Shown: positions 1-8,044, counted from the stretch's first letter. The stretch is DNA of 64,000 nt from Cohnella rhizoplanae (GCF_948329515.1 NZ_CAOJCN010000008.1:183263-247262); one strand, 5' to 3'. Program-made: numbers and translations. The notes: generated by a model from the letters alone, not told the origin.

Positions 1-790
1 GCACGGGCAGGCCGATCGCGGTCGACCGCTCGATGACATGCCGGATGATATAGTCCTGCAGCGGCCGCAGCTCGCTCCCCGTCATCTCGGCGCCGCTCAG
101 CAGGCGATCGTACACGCGCTCGGCATCGCTGAGCGTCGGACTGCCGCAGGCCAGGGTCCTCCAGTAAGCGTGACCCAGCTTGGTCGCGACCATGCCTTCT
201 TGCTTGTATCGTTGCAGCAGGCCGTCCGTCGCGTCCAGGTATGCGCGGAACGAACGCGCGACCGCGTCCTTGTCCATCGCGCGCCAGACCGCGAGGAGGT
301 CCTCCGTCGTATGCAATCGGAATGTAAAATCGAGGAACATGATCGGGCGGAACCGGTCATAGCCGAGATCCGTCGTCTGGATGAGCGTGAAGGCCAGGTC
401 GATGCCCGACCGCTCGCCGAGCACCTCGTCGTACCAGCCCGGATTCGCGCTGGCCGCGAGCACGCTCGCATTGGCTTGCAGGATGCCGTCCGCGTTCCAT
501 TCCCGGAGGCCGTGAAGCTCTTCCATCGCCTGCTTGAACATGCGGGCGTATGTGGTGTTGGACGTGCGTTGCCAGTACTTGAGAAAGATCGAGGCCCGTT
601 CTTGGTCGGACAAGCCCAGACGCCGGTCGAGCGCGCCGCGTTTCATGCCGGCGGTGATCAGGTCTGATTCCAGATAGTGCAGCAGCGAGAACAAGTCGTG
701 ATTCTCCCTGCGGCGAATCTCTGGCGTCGCCAAGTGTTCGTGCGCGTCGATAATTCGGAGCTGCCGGATGTGATCGTGTATGGTTTGCAT
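1..790 (-). CDS. Amidohydrolase-family protein (3' end outside window)
   Basis: I translated this frame by hand on the minus strand; it runs open from the ATG at 790 to the window edge, so the C-terminus is missing. The N-terminus has the motif IDAHEHL at about residues 14-20, typical of the first metal-binding strand of amidohydrolase-superfamily TIM barrels (Amidohydro_2-like, metal-dependent hydrolases). A purine-rich AAGGAG lies 11 nt before the start. It is the last gene in line after the LacI/ABC importer operon, with its own copy of the LacI-type palindrome 73 bp upstream, so it probably acts on the imported compound or a derivative. The substrate cannot be told from this fragment; relatives include uronate isomerase-like and lactonase-like enzymes. 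Confidence 0.7.
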   Translation of the reverse strand, partial: MQTIHDHIRQLRIIDAHEHLATPEIRRRENHDLFSLLHYLESDLITAGMKRGALDRRLGLSDQERASIFLKYWQRTSNTTYARMFKQAMEELHGLREWNADGILQANASVLAASANPGWYDEVLGERSGIDLAFTLIQTTDLGYDRFRPIMFLDFTFRLHTTEDLLAVWRAMDKDAVARSFRAYLDATDGLLQRYKQEGMVATKLGHAYWRTLACGSPTLSDAERVYDRLLSGAEMTGSELRPLQDYIIRHVIERSTAIGLPV

Positions 791-862
791 CTCTTCTGTC
801 TCTCCTTCCGCTAGCCCGTGCGGCGTATGGGGGGCGTCCGTCCGGCGCCTGGCCGGCGGTTC

Positions 863-878
863 GCGGGAACGTTCCCGC
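863..878. promoter_or_regulatory. LacI-type operator palindrome, site 1
   Basis: A perfect 16-bp palindrome GCGGGAACGTTCCCGC with a central CG, the usual symmetry of LacI-family operators. It lies between the end of the binding-protein gene and the start of the amidohydrolase gene. The same core recurs three times upstream of lacI (5326-5337, 5543-5552, 5829-5844), which ties this gene to the same regulator. Confidence 0.7.
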
Positions 879-962
879 TTTGTCGCCGGCCCGGCGCCGC
901 GCAGCGGCTTAAGCCGCAACGATCGGCCGTCCCTCCTACTGCCGCTCTTTCAAACCTTAACC

Positions 963-2324
963 TCAGTCGACCTTCAGGTCTGGGAAGGCGTTTTTAACTT
1001 CCTTCTTGAAGCTCGCCACGACTTTGTCGTAATCGGTCTTGTTGGCGATGCCTTGGCCCGCCGTCTTGCGCCACAGGCTCAGGATGTCCTCGCCGTACTT
1101 GTCGGCGGACAGCGCCGGCAGCTTCGTGACGGTATCGTAGTAAGGCTTCAGGACGTTCTGGTCGCCGAAGAAGCTCGACTTGAACGAATCCATGTTGTCT
1201 TGATAAACCGTAGCGAGTCCAGGCATGTTGCCCGTCTTGCCGAGGTTGTACGTCTGCCATTCGGAGCTGGCGATATACTTGATGAATTCATAGGCAAGCT
1301 CTTTGTTCGGCGACTTGTCGTAGATGCCGCGGTACGTGCCGCCGGTGTAGAAGCCGAGCGGCGTCGGCGCGACGCCGAACTTGCCGACAGCCTTGTCGTC
1401 CTTGTTGTCGATCATGAAGCCGGCCCATGCGGGCATCGACGTCAGCACGACCGTGCCGCTGTTCAGCGCCGTGCCCCAGCCTGCCGACATGAATTCCAGC
1501 TTGGCGTCGACGTTGTTATCGCGGATCTTTTGCTGCGTCTCATAGGTTTCTTTCCACTTCGGATCGATGACCAACGCGCCGTCCTTGACCCACGGTTCGG
1601 TGTTGTACGCCATAATGTCGAACAGGTCGCCCGCGTTCTCGATCAGGTGAACCTTGCCGCCGCTTTGCTCATATACCTTCTTGCCGGTCTCGATCAGCTT
1701 ATCCCAGTCGCTCACCATCGCGCCGATCTCTGCAGCGTCGTCGGTACCCAGATATTGCTTGGCCGTATCCTTCAGGTACCAGAAGCCGCCCGGGGAGGAG
1801 TGGTCGGAGACCGCCTTCAGCTTGCCGTCGGAGGAACGTCCGAGGCCTTGCACGTAAGGCACGTAGTCCTTGACGAGGTCTTCCGCGCCCATCCCGGACA
1901 GGTCGGCCAGGAACTTGGAGTCGATGAACTTGCCGATGTAGCCGCGCTCCAGGTCGAAGATATCCGGCAGGTCCTTGCCGCTCTGCAGCGCCGTCAGCAG
2001 CTTCGTTTGATATTGGTCGCCGGGGAACATTTTGACCTCAACCTGTACGCCCGGGTTCTTTTCCATGAACTTGGCCGCCATGTCGTTCACCTGGTCGAAG
2101 AACGTCCAGATGACGAGCTTGCCGGAGAGCGCGCTAGGCGCCTCGGATTCAGAGGCCGGGGCCGAAGAGGATGCCGAAGGCGAGGCGGGGTCGGAAGCCG
2201 ACTGGGATGCCGATGCCGAAGACGATGGGGATGCATTGTTGCCGTTGTTGCCGCCGCATGCGGACAGCAGCGTCAGGATGAGAATGAGCGCCAGCGATAC
2301 GGGAAGCCATGATTTTCTTTTCAA
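963..2324 (-). CDS. Sugar ABC transporter substrate-binding lipoprotein (family 1)
   Basis: Captures a sugar or oligosaccharide outside the membrane for the two permeases encoded upstream. I chose the TTG start at 2324: it follows AAAGGGG at good spacing and begins a classical lipoprotein signal, KRKSW, then a hydrophobic stretch and the lipobox LLSAC with the lipidated Cys at residue 23. A Ser/Ala/Pro-rich linker (about residues 30-65) tethers the mature domain. The body has family-1 solute-binding features (KLVIWTFFD near the start, a MPAWAGFM-type segment and a C-terminal QTYNLGKTGNMPG segment). About 453 residues, a normal length. An upstream in-frame ATG at 2411 would give a non-signal extension and is less likely. 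Confidence 0.9.
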   Translation of the reverse strand: MKRKSWLPVSLALILILTLLSACGGNNGNNASPSSSASASQSASDPASPSASSSAPASESEAPSALSGKLVIWTFFDQVNDMAAKFMEKNPGVQVEVKMFPGDQYQTKLLTALQSGKDLPDIFDLERGYIGKFIDSKFLADLSGMGAEDLVKDYVPYVQGLGRSSDGKLKAVSDHSSPGGFWYLKDTAKQYLGTDDAAEIGAMVSDWDKLIETGKKVYEQSGGKVHLIENAGDLFDIMAYNTEPWVKDGALVIDPKWKETYETQQKIRDNNVDAKLEFMSAGWGTALNSGTVVLTSMPAWAGFMIDNKDDKAVGKFGVAPTPLGFYTGGTYRGIYDKSPNKELAYEFIKYIASSEWQTYNLGKTGNMPGLATVYQDNMDSFKSSFFGDQNVLKPYYDTVTKLPALSADKYGEDILSLWRKTAGQGIANKTDYDKVVASFKKEVKNAFPDLKVD

Positions 2325-2490
2325 AGCAATCGCCCCTTTAAGATCGTTAGTGAAAAAGCTTGGCCTTGCCGTACTGCGCGTTGCTTGCTGCCGTTGACTG
2401 CGCTTACACAACTCGCCTCAGTCCCTATGGACCCGCATCACCTCTTTCGCGGAGCTTCTGCCATTGACATTGCCGGTATTCAGCCGCTGA

Positions 2491-3318
2491 TCAGCCCTTG
2501 ACCGCGCCGGCCGCCACGCCGCTGATGATCTGCTTGGACATGAAGGCGAAGAACACGAGCAGCGGAATGACCGAGATGGCGATGCCGACGTACTGGGCGC
2601 CGAAGTCGGAGGAGAACGCCGACTTGACGCTGGCGATCATGACGGGAAGCGTCTGCTTGTCGTTGTCGAACAGGATGATCATCGGAGTCAGGAAGTCGTT
2701 CCATTTGCCGATGAAGGAGAAGATGGCGAGCGTCGCGATCGCCGGCCCCATGAGCGGCAGCACGATGCGGTGGAAGATGCGGAACTCTCCGCACCCGTCG
2801 ATCCGCCCGGATTCGATGATCTCGTCGGGGATCGAGGCGTCCGCGAACTGTCGCATCAGGAAGATGCCGAACGCGTTGTACAGCGATTGGAGCAGCAGCG
2901 GCCAGTACGTGTCGGTCAACTGCAGCATGCTCATGACCTTGTAGAAACCGATGATGCCGAGCTGCCCGGGGATCATCATCGTGCCGAGCACGAACAGGAA
3001 CAGGAAACCCCGGTAGCGGAAGCGGTACTTGGAAAAGCCGAAGCCGGCCAGCGCCGCGAAGTAGACGTTAAGGAGCGTCCCCGTGACCGCGATGAACACC
3101 GTGTTCGCGAAGCCGCGCCAGATGTTGACGGAACCGACGAGCCGGTCGTAATTGTTAGCCAGCTCCGTACCGGGCCAGAGAAGAAGCTTGCTCGCGATAT
3201 CCGAGTTCGCGTGGGTCGACGTGATCAGCATGCTGTAAAAGGGAACGAGACAAATGAACGTGACGGCAGCCAGCAAGAGATACAGCATGGCTTTGGTGTG
3301 GGTATATCCGGATCTCAT
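2491..3318 (-). CDS. Carbohydrate ABC transporter permease, MalG type
   Basis: An inner permease subunit of the importer, 275 residues with about six membrane segments. The cytoplasmic EAA loop that docks the ATPase is seen at about residues 168-188 (ESGRIDGCGEFRIFHRIVLP). It sits 14 bp after the MalF-type permease and before the binding protein, the normal order for this importer class. No ATPase gene is present in the operon; in Firmicutes such importers commonly share one MsmX-type ATPase encoded elsewhere, so that is the likely arrangement here. Confidence 0.92.
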   Translation of the reverse strand: MRSGYTHTKAMLYLLLAAVTFICLVPFYSMLITSTHANSDIASKLLLWPGTELANNYDRLVGSVNIWRGFANTVFIAVTGTLLNVYFAALAGFGFSKYRFRYRGFLFLFVLGTMMIPGQLGIIGFYKVMSMLQLTDTYWPLLLQSLYNAFGIFLMRQFADASIPDEIIESGRIDGCGEFRIFHRIVLPLMGPAIATLAIFSFIGKWNDFLTPMIILFDNDKQTLPVMIASVKSAFSSDFGAQYVGIAISVIPLLVFFAFMSKQIISGVAAGAVKG

Positions 3319-3332
3319 AAGCGAGGCGCCTC

Positions 3333-4205
3333 CTATTCCTTCGTTCTCGTGGCCAGCGTAGTTACCGCGGTGAAGAACATGACGACGACGAAAATGCCGT
3401 AGGCGACGGCGGAGCCGTAGCTGTAATCGAAGTTCTTGAATGCGGTCTCATACAGGTACATAATCATCGTCCGCGTCGAGTTCCCCGGTCCGTCTCCCAG
3501 CATGAGCGGCGCATCGAACAGCTGCAGGCCGCCGATGACCGAGGTAATGAAGGTGAACAGCATGACCGGACGCAGCAGCGGAAGTATAATCTGGCGGATG
3601 ATGACCGGCTTGGTCGCTCCGTCCACCTCGGCGGCCTCGTAGACTTCCTTGGAGATGCCCTGGAGACCGGCGATGAAGATAATGAGGTTGAAGCCGAAGT
3701 ATTGCCAGCAGATGACGCCGGCGACGATGATTCGGGACCACCACGGATTGTTGAACCAGTTCACCGGGTCGTTGATGAGGCCGATATTCATGAGCGCCTT
3801 GTTGATGCTGCCCGTCTGCCAGTCGAACATGAGGCTGAACAGGACGCCGAGCGTGACCGGCGTGACGATATGCGGGAAGTAGAATACGGCCCGGAAAAAG
3901 TGCTTGCCCCGGATGAACCGCTCGTTCAGGATCAGCGCGAGCCCTAGCGCGAGAATGATCTGCGGCACGATCGACATGATCCAGATGATCAGCGTGCTGC
4001 CGATCGTCTGGAAGAAAAAGCTGTCGTGGATCAGCCGAGTATAGTTGGCGGCGCCGACGTATACCGGATCGCTGAAGCCGTCCCACTTGGTCAGGCTGAG
4101 ATAAAAGGTATACAGGATCGGCGCGAGGCCGACGAGCAGGAAGCCGATGAAGAACGGCGCGATGAAAATATAACCGTAGAAGGACTTGTTGATTTTCGTG
4201 TTCAT
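3333..4205 (-). CDS. Sugar ABC transporter permease, MalF type
   Basis: Partner membrane subunit of the importer. I set the start at the ATG at 4205 (MNTKINKSFYG), 9 nt after AGAGGG; the ATG two codons earlier is too close to the ribosome site. About 290 residues, with a first membrane span at residues 11-33 and the EAA loop YEAAEVDGATKPVIIRQIIL about two thirds along. It follows lacI by 20 bp, so regulator and transporter look co-transcribed. Confidence 0.92.
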   Translation of the reverse strand: MNTKINKSFYGYIFIAPFFIGFLLVGLAPILYTFYLSLTKWDGFSDPVYVGAANYTRLIHDSFFFQTIGSTLIIWIMSIVPQIILALGLALILNERFIRGKHFFRAVFYFPHIVTPVTLGVLFSLMFDWQTGSINKALMNIGLINDPVNWFNNPWWSRIIVAGVICWQYFGFNLIIFIAGLQGISKEVYEAAEVDGATKPVIIRQIILPLLRPVMLFTFITSVIGGLQLFDAPLMLGDGPGNSTRTMIMYLYETAFKNFDYSYGSAVAYGIFVVVMFFTAVTTLATRTKE

Positions 4206-4225
4206 GCGCATCAACCCTCTTTTAA

Positions 4226-5242
4226 TCAGATGGAAGTCGGTCTGTCGCAGGAATCGCGTACGATCAGATGCGGCTTCAGCAGGCTGTAGGAGCGGCTGTC
4301 TATACGTTCGTCTTCCCCCTCGATCCGGCGGAACAGCCCCTCGGCCGCGAGCATGCCGATCTCCTGGAACGGCTGCCGCACGGTCGTGAGCGACGGGAAC
4401 ACCCACTCCGAGATCGAGATATCGTCGAAGCCGACGAGCGAGAGCCGCGACGGCACGCTGAGGCCTTGCTCCTGGATGGCCCGCAGCGCGCCGATCGCCG
4501 TCTCGTCGTTCGAGGCGACGACGGCGGTGAAGCCGCCCGCCTTGAGCAGCCGGCGCATCGCTTCGTATCCGCCCTGGTTGCTCCAGTCGGACTCCGCGAT
4601 CCAGGCCGGGTTCTCGGTCAGGCCGAGCGCCTCCATCGATTGCCGGAAGCCCTTGAGCCGGTACTTGCTCGCTCCGGCATGCGGCGGGCCCGCGATGTAG
4701 GCAATCTCCCGGTGTCCGAGGCCGTGCAGGTAGCGCACGATCTCCTCGAGACCGGCGGCGTTGTCGACGTCGACCGACATCAGCCCCTCCATCTCGCCAT
4801 GGTCGCCGACGAGCGCCACCGGATACTCCGAGTCCCGGAACACGGCCAAGTCCTCCGCGGTCCGTTTCTGGAAGCTGACGAGGATCAGCCCGTCGACCTG
4901 TCCCTCGTACAACAGCGACAAGAACTCCCGCTCGCTGCCGTAGTTCGACGTCCAGCTGTAGAAGATGCAGTTAAAGCCCCTGCGGCCGGCGACGATCTCG
5001 ATCCCCCGTATGATGCCCGAGTAGAACACGTTAGAGATATTGTCGACGACGACGCCGATCGTATTCGTCTTGTCCATGACCAGCCTTCTTGCGTTGGCGT
5101 TGCGGTGAAAGTTAAGCTCCTCGATCGCCCGGTCCAACGCCTCTTGCGTGGCGCGCTTGACCTTCTGCCCGTTGAGATATCGCGATACCGTGCTCTTGGA
5201 CGTGTTGGCCAGCCTGGCGACGTCGTGAATGGTAGGTCCCAT
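4226..5242 (-). CDS. LacI-family transcriptional regulator
   Basis: A 338-residue repressor-type protein. The N-terminal helix-turn-helix is clear (TIHDVARLANTSKSTVSRYL, residues 4-23), followed by the hinge region and a periplasmic-binding-protein-like sensor domain (NTIGVVVDNISNVFYSGIIRGIE onward). First gene of the operon, ahead of the two permeases and binding protein. GGGAACGTTCCC-type palindromes occur 84, 300 and 587 bp upstream, and once before the last gene of the cluster, so autoregulation and control of the whole cluster are likely. The inducer is unknown but is presumably the transported sugar or its phosphate. Confidence 0.93.
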   Translation of the reverse strand: MGPTIHDVARLANTSKSTVSRYLNGQKVKRATQEALDRAIEELNFHRNANARRLVMDKTNTIGVVVDNISNVFYSGIIRGIEIVAGRRGFNCIFYSWTSNYGSEREFLSLLYEGQVDGLILVSFQKRTAEDLAVFRDSEYPVALVGDHGEMEGLMSVDVDNAAGLEEIVRYLHGLGHREIAYIAGPPHAGASKYRLKGFRQSMEALGLTENPAWIAESDWSNQGGYEAMRRLLKAGGFTAVVASNDETAIGALRAIQEQGLSVPSRLSLVGFDDISISEWVFPSLTTVRQPFQEIGMLAAEGLFRRIEGEDERIDSRSYSLLKPHLIVRDSCDRPTSI

Positions 5243-5325
5243 GTTTCGTCCTGCTTTCCTTGAATGGTTTAGGTCCCGGCAGTTTGCGGCGGCTTAACGA
5301 AGGCACGGCGCGGTTTCACATTTTC

Positions 5326-5337
5326 GGGAACGTTCCC
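5326..5337. promoter_or_regulatory. LacI-type operator palindrome, site 2
   Basis: Perfect palindrome GGGAACGTTCCC, 84 bp upstream of the lacI start, where it could block or overlap the operon promoter. Same core as the sites at 863, 5543 and 5829. Confidence 0.7.
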
Positions 5338-5542
5338 ATTTTAACACGACGCTTGGACTCGCGATACCGTTTATAACGATCTTTAACGCTCTGAACTTTC
5401 TCTTGCCGCTCCACGGCGCGTTAACTCACTTCTCTCGAAGAATCGAACCGCCGGACGATCGCTGCCTCGCTCCTTAGCGAACGGCCCCTTTCTAGACCTC
5501 AACCAACACGACGCAAGAAAAAATACGCTTACAAACATTTTG

Positions 5543-5552
5543 GGAACGTTCC
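5543..5552. promoter_or_regulatory. LacI-type operator palindrome, site 3 (shorter)
   Basis: GGAACGTTCC, a 10-bp core with one outer mismatch, inside TTGGGAACGTTCCAA. It lies 300 bp upstream of lacI. Wide spacing from the other sites suggests an auxiliary operator that could support DNA looping. Confidence 0.6.
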
Positions 5553-5697
5553 AATTTTAGCTGAAAAAAAGAGAGCCTTTTCATGTGACCGTTTCCAAAT
5601 GGCTACCGAATAATACGATTGCGGTATTACGATTGCGGTAATACGGTTGCCGAATAGTTGCTACTGTAAGTCGGGTTGGCATGAGGGCCAGATGAAA

Positions 5698-5796
5698 TGG
5701 ATCTGATGGATCTGATGGATCTGATGGATCTGATGGATCTGATGGATCTGATGGATCTGATGGATCTGATGGATCTGATGGATCTGATGGATCTGA
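5698..5796. repeat. 9-bp tandem repeat, 11 perfect copies
   Basis: Eleven head-to-tail copies of TGGATCTGA, followed by one decayed copy (TAGCTCTGA, 5797-5805). The array lies between LacI-type operators 3 and 4. On the minus strand the units would read Ser-Asp-Pro, but no gene is supported. Perfect short tandem units like this are prone to copy-number change by slippage. Confidence 0.95.
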
Positions 5797-5828
5797 TAGC
5801 TCTGATGCATCATCGGGACTTCGCCTGA

Positions 5829-5844
5829 TTGGGAACGTTCCCAA
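5829..5844. promoter_or_regulatory. LacI-type operator palindrome, site 4
   Basis: Perfect 16-bp palindrome TTGGGAACGTTCCCAA. It is 587 bp upstream of lacI but only 74 bp upstream of the -35 of the divergent nuclease-like gene, so it could serve either direction. Confidence 0.7.
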
Positions 5845-5917
5845 AAAATCGATTTGAATATTTACATGGCAATCATACAAAATGAAACATTGCATGTCAA
5901 TAGCCTTTATATCGGTC

Positions 5918-5946
5918 TTGCCAGCGCTGCGTCTCCCGGGTATAGT
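5918..5946 (+). promoter_or_regulatory. SigA-type promoter of the nuclease-like gene
   Basis: TTGCCA (5918-5923), a 17-bp spacer and TATAGT (5941-5946). Transcription would start near 5953, about 80 nt before the ATG at 6032, so the hairpin at 5973-6008 would be part of the leader RNA. Confidence 0.6.
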
Positions 5947-5972
5947 AAAACTAATAAACACGCGCGTGAAGC

Positions 5973-6008
5973 ACACCGCCTCTCCCTTCGGAGACGGCGG
6001 TGTTTTTT
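5973..6008 (+). terminator. Hairpin with T-run in the leader (terminator or attenuator)
   Basis: Arms ACACCGCCTCTCC and GGAGACGGCGGTGT pair with one bulge and are followed by TTTTTT. It lies downstream of a good promoter and upstream of the ribosome site at 6018, so it may attenuate the following gene rather than end a transcript. No gene on the plus strand lies before it. Confidence 0.6.
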
Positions 6009-6031
6009 ATTGCCCTTAAGGAGGAAGCATC

Positions 6032-6688
6032 ATGTTCGAGGAAATGTATGAAACCTGGCTGGAACAACAGCGGCGAGGCCGCAAAGGAGAATCGCTCCGC
6101 AGGTTGCTGGAGGGCCACGCGCACAATGAGTCTCTATTTGTAAAAGGGATCTGGCTGAGCGCGGTGGGCCATCTGGAATTTCTGCATGCCGAGTATGAAG
6201 TGCCCGGATTCGGTGAAAGTTCTTTTTTCGTCGATCACGCATATCTCAGATCTCCGTACAAGATTGCCTGGGAGATCGATGACTTCAGCACGCACGGCCA
6301 ACATGCTAGCCGACGCACGTTCGAATATGAGCGCGATCGACAAAATCAGCTGGTGTTGGACGGCTGGACCGTATTTCGCATTCCGTTAGATACCATACGA
6401 GAGCGGCCGCGCAAGTGCCAACAATTCATATTGCATACGCTAGGCAGGCTATATGGTGACCTCGGCGGCGCCAAGGAGATCACGCTGCCGCTTAAGCACA
6501 GGGAAATCGTGCGGTTCGCCAACAAGCTCCAGCAACCTTTCAAGCCAGGTGACGTTTGTGAACTGCTGGGAGTCAGCGATCGGCATGCGCGAATGCTGCT
6601 ACGCGAGTTGGCCGACAGCGGCTGGCTTGAAAAGTGCGCCGGCATTCAACGCGCAAGAGCTTACCGTCTTGGAAAACGCGCTTTTTAG
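6032..6688 (+). CDS. Vsr/DUF559-like nuclease domain with C-terminal helix-turn-helix
   Basis: 218 residues, start set by AAGGAGG 8 nt before the ATG. The central part resembles the very-short-patch-repair/DUF559 PD-(D/E)XK fold: a candidate catalytic Asp in FFVDHA (about residue 68), Glu/Asp in WEIDDFSTH (81-84), then YERDRQNQLVLDGWTVFRIP, close to the family's terminal strand and helix pattern. The last third (FKPGDVCELLGVSDRHARML) looks like a winged helix that would bind DNA. Its context gives no cognate methylase or mismatch-repair partner. It may be a solitary DNA-processing or regulatory protein. The fold assignment is by motif only. The gene reads less GC-rich than its neighbours by eye. 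Confidence 0.7.
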   Translation: MFEEMYETWLEQQRRGRKGESLRRLLEGHAHNESLFVKGIWLSAVGHLEFLHAEYEVPGFGESSFFVDHAYLRSPYKIAWEIDDFSTHGQHASRRTFEYERDRQNQLVLDGWTVFRIPLDTIRERPRKCQQFILHTLGRLYGDLGGAKEITLPLKHREIVRFANKLQQPFKPGDVCELLGVSDRHARMLLRELADSGWLEKCAGIQRARAYRLGKRAF

Positions 6689-6740
6689 TTGCGTTCCCGT
6701 ATCCGCGAACGCATTCAACGGCGATCGAGCTGCGACAGCT

Positions 6741-7222
6741 GCCGATAGCGGATATTTATTCCGCTATTCGCCCAGCAACGGCGATCAAGCTGCGATAACG
6801 GAACTTCTTTCCGTTATTGTGTGAGAATGCGCGGCTTGAATGCCGATAGCGGAAATTTATTCCGCTATCCGCCCCAGCAACGGCGATCAAGCTGCGATCT
6901 CGGAACTTTTTTCCGTTATTGTGTGAGAGTGAGCGGCTTGAATGCCGATAGCGGATATTTATTCCGCTATCCGCCCCAGCAACGGCGATCATGCTGCGAT
7001 AGCGGAACTTTTTTCCGTTATTGTATGAGAGTGCGCGGCTTGGATGCCGATAGCGGATATTTATTCCGCTATTCGCCCAGCAACGACGATTATGCTGCGA
7101 TAACGGAACTTTTTTCCGTAATTGTGCAAGCGTGCGGGACTTGAATGCCGGTAGCGGATATTTATTCCGCTATCCGCCCCAGCGAAGGCGATCAAGCGTG
7201 CGATGCGGAACCTTTTTCCATT
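6741..7222. repeat. Intergenic hairpin array 1 (five 101-102 bp units, ten palindromes)
   Basis: The phrase GCCGATAGCGGA (or a close variant) recurs at 6741, 6842, 6944, 7046 and 7147. Each unit contains two palindromes about 51 bp apart: TAGCGGA...TCCGCTA (7-bp arms, AT-rich loop) and ATAACGGAA...TTCCGTTAT (up to 9-bp arms, T-rich loop). Centres measured at 6756, 6806, 6857 and 6908. The array fills the gap between the converging 3' ends of the nuclease-like gene (6688) and the ABC-2 permease gene (7234). Open frames through it on both strands are repeat artefacts. Confidence 0.93.
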
Positions 7223-7233
7223 CCAGGCGCGCC

Positions 7234-8037
7234 TTAGCTTCCTGCCCCCCTGTATTTGGTGACGCCTCGATTCCACACGGCGAGGCTGATGCCTGCGGCG
7301 ATCAGGCCGACGACCGGCGTCATCCACGCCATGAAGACGTCGCGGTGCGCCTCGAGGAAGAACATCGCCGGGTAGACGCCGACGAAGGCGAACGGCAGCA
7401 CCCAGGTGAGCAGGAAGCGGATGCCCCGGTTGTAGATCTGGATCGGGTAGCGGCCGTAGTTCTGTATGTTGTACATGAGCGGGATGATGCCCGTCGGCGC
7501 GTCGGAGTAGAACGAGATCGCGGCGAGCGACACGTAGATGCCCGTATAGATGAGCACCGAGCCCAGCACCATGACGATGAGGACGATCGGATCGTACCAG
7601 TCGAACGTCAGCCCCAGCTTCGCCCACGCGGTGCCCATGATGCCGAGGCCGACCAGCGAGGAGACGAGCGACGGCGGGTCCACGTTTTCCAGCATGACCT
7701 GCGCGAGCGAGTGGGCGGGACGCGTCAGCACGCGGTCCATCTCGCCTTTGATGATATAGCGGTCGCCGAAGTTCCACAGATTCGTGAAGGCGCCGAATAC
7801 GCCCTGAGCGATCATGTAGTAGCCATAGACGAACACGACCTCCGACTCGCTCCAGTCGCCGAGCGTCGGCGTGTGCTGGAATACGATGAAGATGAATACG
7901 AGATTCGTCAGCGAGAACAGCAGGTCGCTCACGACCTCCACCCAAAAATCGGCGCGGTAGGTCAGCTTCACTTTCACATAGTTGGCGATATATTCTTTGA
8001 ACAGTCCGAACGTATAGCCCAATCTGGACAGTCTCAT
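7234..8037 (-). CDS. ABC-2 type exporter permease (COG3694-like)
   Basis: A polytopic membrane protein of 267 residues with about six membrane segments and the family signature around GEMDRVLTRPAHSLAQVM. I set the start at the ATG at 8037 (MRLSRLGYTFGLFKEYIANY) after GAGGAG; the longer frame to 8118 begins with a Cys/Ser-rich stretch that looks untranslated. It is the last gene of a three-gene exporter operon (ATPase, permease, permease). Families of this kind are annotated only as uncharacterised ABC-2 exporters; the cargo is unknown. Confidence 0.88.
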   Translation of the reverse strand: MRLSRLGYTFGLFKEYIANYVKVKLTYRADFWVEVVSDLLFSLTNLVFIFIVFQHTPTLGDWSESEVVFVYGYYMIAQGVFGAFTNLWNFGDRYIIKGEMDRVLTRPAHSLAQVMLENVDPPSLVSSLVGLGIMGTAWAKLGLTFDWYDPIVLIVMVLGSVLIYTGIYVSLAAISFYSDAPTGIIPLMYNIQNYGRYPIQIYNRGIRFLLTWVLPFAFVGVYPAMFFLEAHRDVFMAWMTPVVGLIAAGISLAVWNRGVTKYRGAGS

Positions 8038-8044
8038 CTTCTCC

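Larger units (their letters stand above)
5243..5917. other. Long regulatory region upstream of the lacI operon
   Basis: About 675 bp with no convincing gene. It holds three LacI-type palindromes and an 11-copy 9-bp repeat. A minus-strand open frame (5976 to 5581) runs through the repeat and would encode a Ser-Asp-Pro tract, but it also runs over an operator and has no clear ribosome site, so I do not call it a gene. The lacI promoter must lie here; no hexamer pair stood out well enough to place it. Confidence 0.6.

Noticed and set aside
13..667. Plus-strand frame at the left edge
   Set aside because: The minus frame carries an amidohydrolase motif and a proper start; the plus frame is antisense.
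780..2312. Antisense open frame of 510 codons over the binding-protein gene
   Set aside because: The minus-strand frame has a signal peptide, lipobox and family motifs; the plus frame is its shadow.
5581..5976. Minus-strand frame with a Ser-Asp-Pro tract (11 units)
   Set aside because: It lies in a regulatory region, runs over an operator, has no clear ribosome site, and the tract comes directly from the 9-bp tandem repeat.
6756..7144. Repeat-containing small proteins on both strands in array 1
   Set aside because: Frames stay open because the repeat period keeps the frame roughly in phase; no ribosome sites and no recognisable protein.
6741..7222. CRISPR array
   Set aside because: The whole unit repeats, there are no unique spacers between constant repeats, and no cas genes are nearby. 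The same applies to arrays 2 and 3.
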